NCBI GenBank assembly: GCA_934394665.1
Contig: CAKRRS010000066.1
Location: forward strand, 1-15,701
Origin: an uncultured Acetatifactor sp.
Lineage (GTDB): Bacteria > Bacillota > Clostridia > Lachnospirales > Lachnospiraceae
DNA length: 15,701 bases
Direction of reading: 5' to 3'
Below the pieces are notes generated by a model, which made no database searches, was not told the DNA's origin, and was given only the letters and a program-made list of their open reading frames with translations. Positions 15,245 to 15,701 of this stretch are shown here, piece by piece; the stretch's first letter is position 1, and every line of letters begins with the position of its first letter. The position numbers and the translations under genes were made by a program.

Positions 15245-15701
15245 ATGGAAATCAATTTCAGTGATCCGAAATATTATACCAACCGGGAACTCAGCTGGGT
15301 ATTGTTCGACCACAGAGTGTTGAACGAAGCCAGAGACAAAAGCATTCCGTTATTTGAACGGTTGAAATTTTTAAGCATCACCGCATCCAATCTGGATGAA
15401 TTTTTCATGATCCGTGTGGCATCCTTAAAGGATATGGAGAATGCCGGTTACACCAAAAAAGACATTGCGGGCATGACACCCACAGAACAGCTGAAGGCAT
15501 TGCATGTGGCAATTCACGAACTGGTGGATCTGCAGTATTCCACCTATAACCGTTCCCTGCTTCCACTGCTGGAGAAAAACGGGCTGCATATCATCAGAGA
15601 GCATGAACAGCTGACTGCCGAGGAAGCGGCGTATGTGGACCGGTATTTTCAGGAGAACGTGTATCCGGTGCTGACACCTATGGCAGTGGACTCTTCCAGA
15701 C
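15245..15701 (+). CDS. ppk1: Polyphosphate kinase 1 (partial, N-terminal 152 residues)
   Basis: The beginning of polyphosphate kinase, which makes polyphosphate from ATP, cut by the right edge. Seen: YYTNRELSWVLFDHRVLNEA (10-29) and PLFERLKFLSITASNLDEFF (35-54), which are the conserved N-terminal domain blocks of PPK1, followed by MIRVASLK and, near the edge, YPVLTPMAVDSSR. The catalytic histidines lie beyond the window. AAGGGAGG ends 12 nt before the ATG, slightly far, but no better start exists in frame. It lies 18 nt after ppx and is probably in the same operon. Confidence 0.95.
   Translation, partial: MEINFSDPKYYTNRELSWVLFDHRVLNEARDKSIPLFERLKFLSITASNLDEFFMIRVASLKDMENAGYTKKDIAGMTPTEQLKALHVAIHELVDLQYSTYNRSLLPLLEKNGLHIIREHEQLTAEEAAYVDRYFQENVYPVLTPMAVDSSR

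Overview
The window looks like chromosomal DNA of a low-to-mid GC Gram-positive Clostridia member, most likely Lachnospiraceae. The evidence is strong AGGAGG-type ribosome binding sites, short intergenic gaps and a gene set typical of gut anaerobes: a GX-type membrane protein, a NusG-domain-II protein, an ApbE lipoprotein, a DUF815 ATPase and a DUF5050 protein. There are no rRNA or tRNA genes, CRISPR arrays, insertion sequences or prophage genes. I cannot name the species.

Layout. 1-446 (minus) is the N-terminal part of a nitroreductase cut by the window edge. 447-776 is an intergenic region with a good minus-strand promoter and two promoter-like segments on the plus strand that look like a diverged direct repeat. 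777-2602 (plus) holds a small PH-like protein and a MATE multidrug transporter, separated by a terminator-like hairpin. 2617-3039 (minus) is a small CmpB-type membrane protein. 3213-7416 (plus) is a folate operon: folC, folE, an HD-domain hydrolase, folP and a folB-folK fusion. 7394-8346 (minus) is a NusG-II / GX-transporter pair, divergent from an ApbE lipoprotein (8399-9514, plus); this trio resembles part of the flavin-based extracellular electron transfer gene set. 9566-9934 (plus) is an ArsR/SmtB metal sensor, convergent with a membrane-anchored DUF5050 protein (9931-10950, minus). 11111-12235 (plus) is pheA (chorismate mutase-prephenate dehydratase), followed by a DUF815 AAA ATPase, an exopolyphosphatase with an HD domain, and the start of polyphosphate kinase (cut at 15701).

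How the genes work together. The folate block supplies GTP cyclohydrolase I, dihydroneopterin aldolase, HPPK, dihydropteroate synthase and dihydrofolate synthase/FPGS. The one pterin-branch step with no recognised enzyme is dephosphorylation of dihydroneopterin triphosphate. The HD-domain protein lies exactly between folE and folP and is a reasonable candidate for that step; this is the most interesting hypothesis in the window. The last genes pair polyphosphate synthesis (Ppk) with polyphosphate or pppGpp hydrolysis (Ppx/GppA-HD).

Most identifications rest on clear family motifs. Promoters and alternative starts are judgements made by eye.
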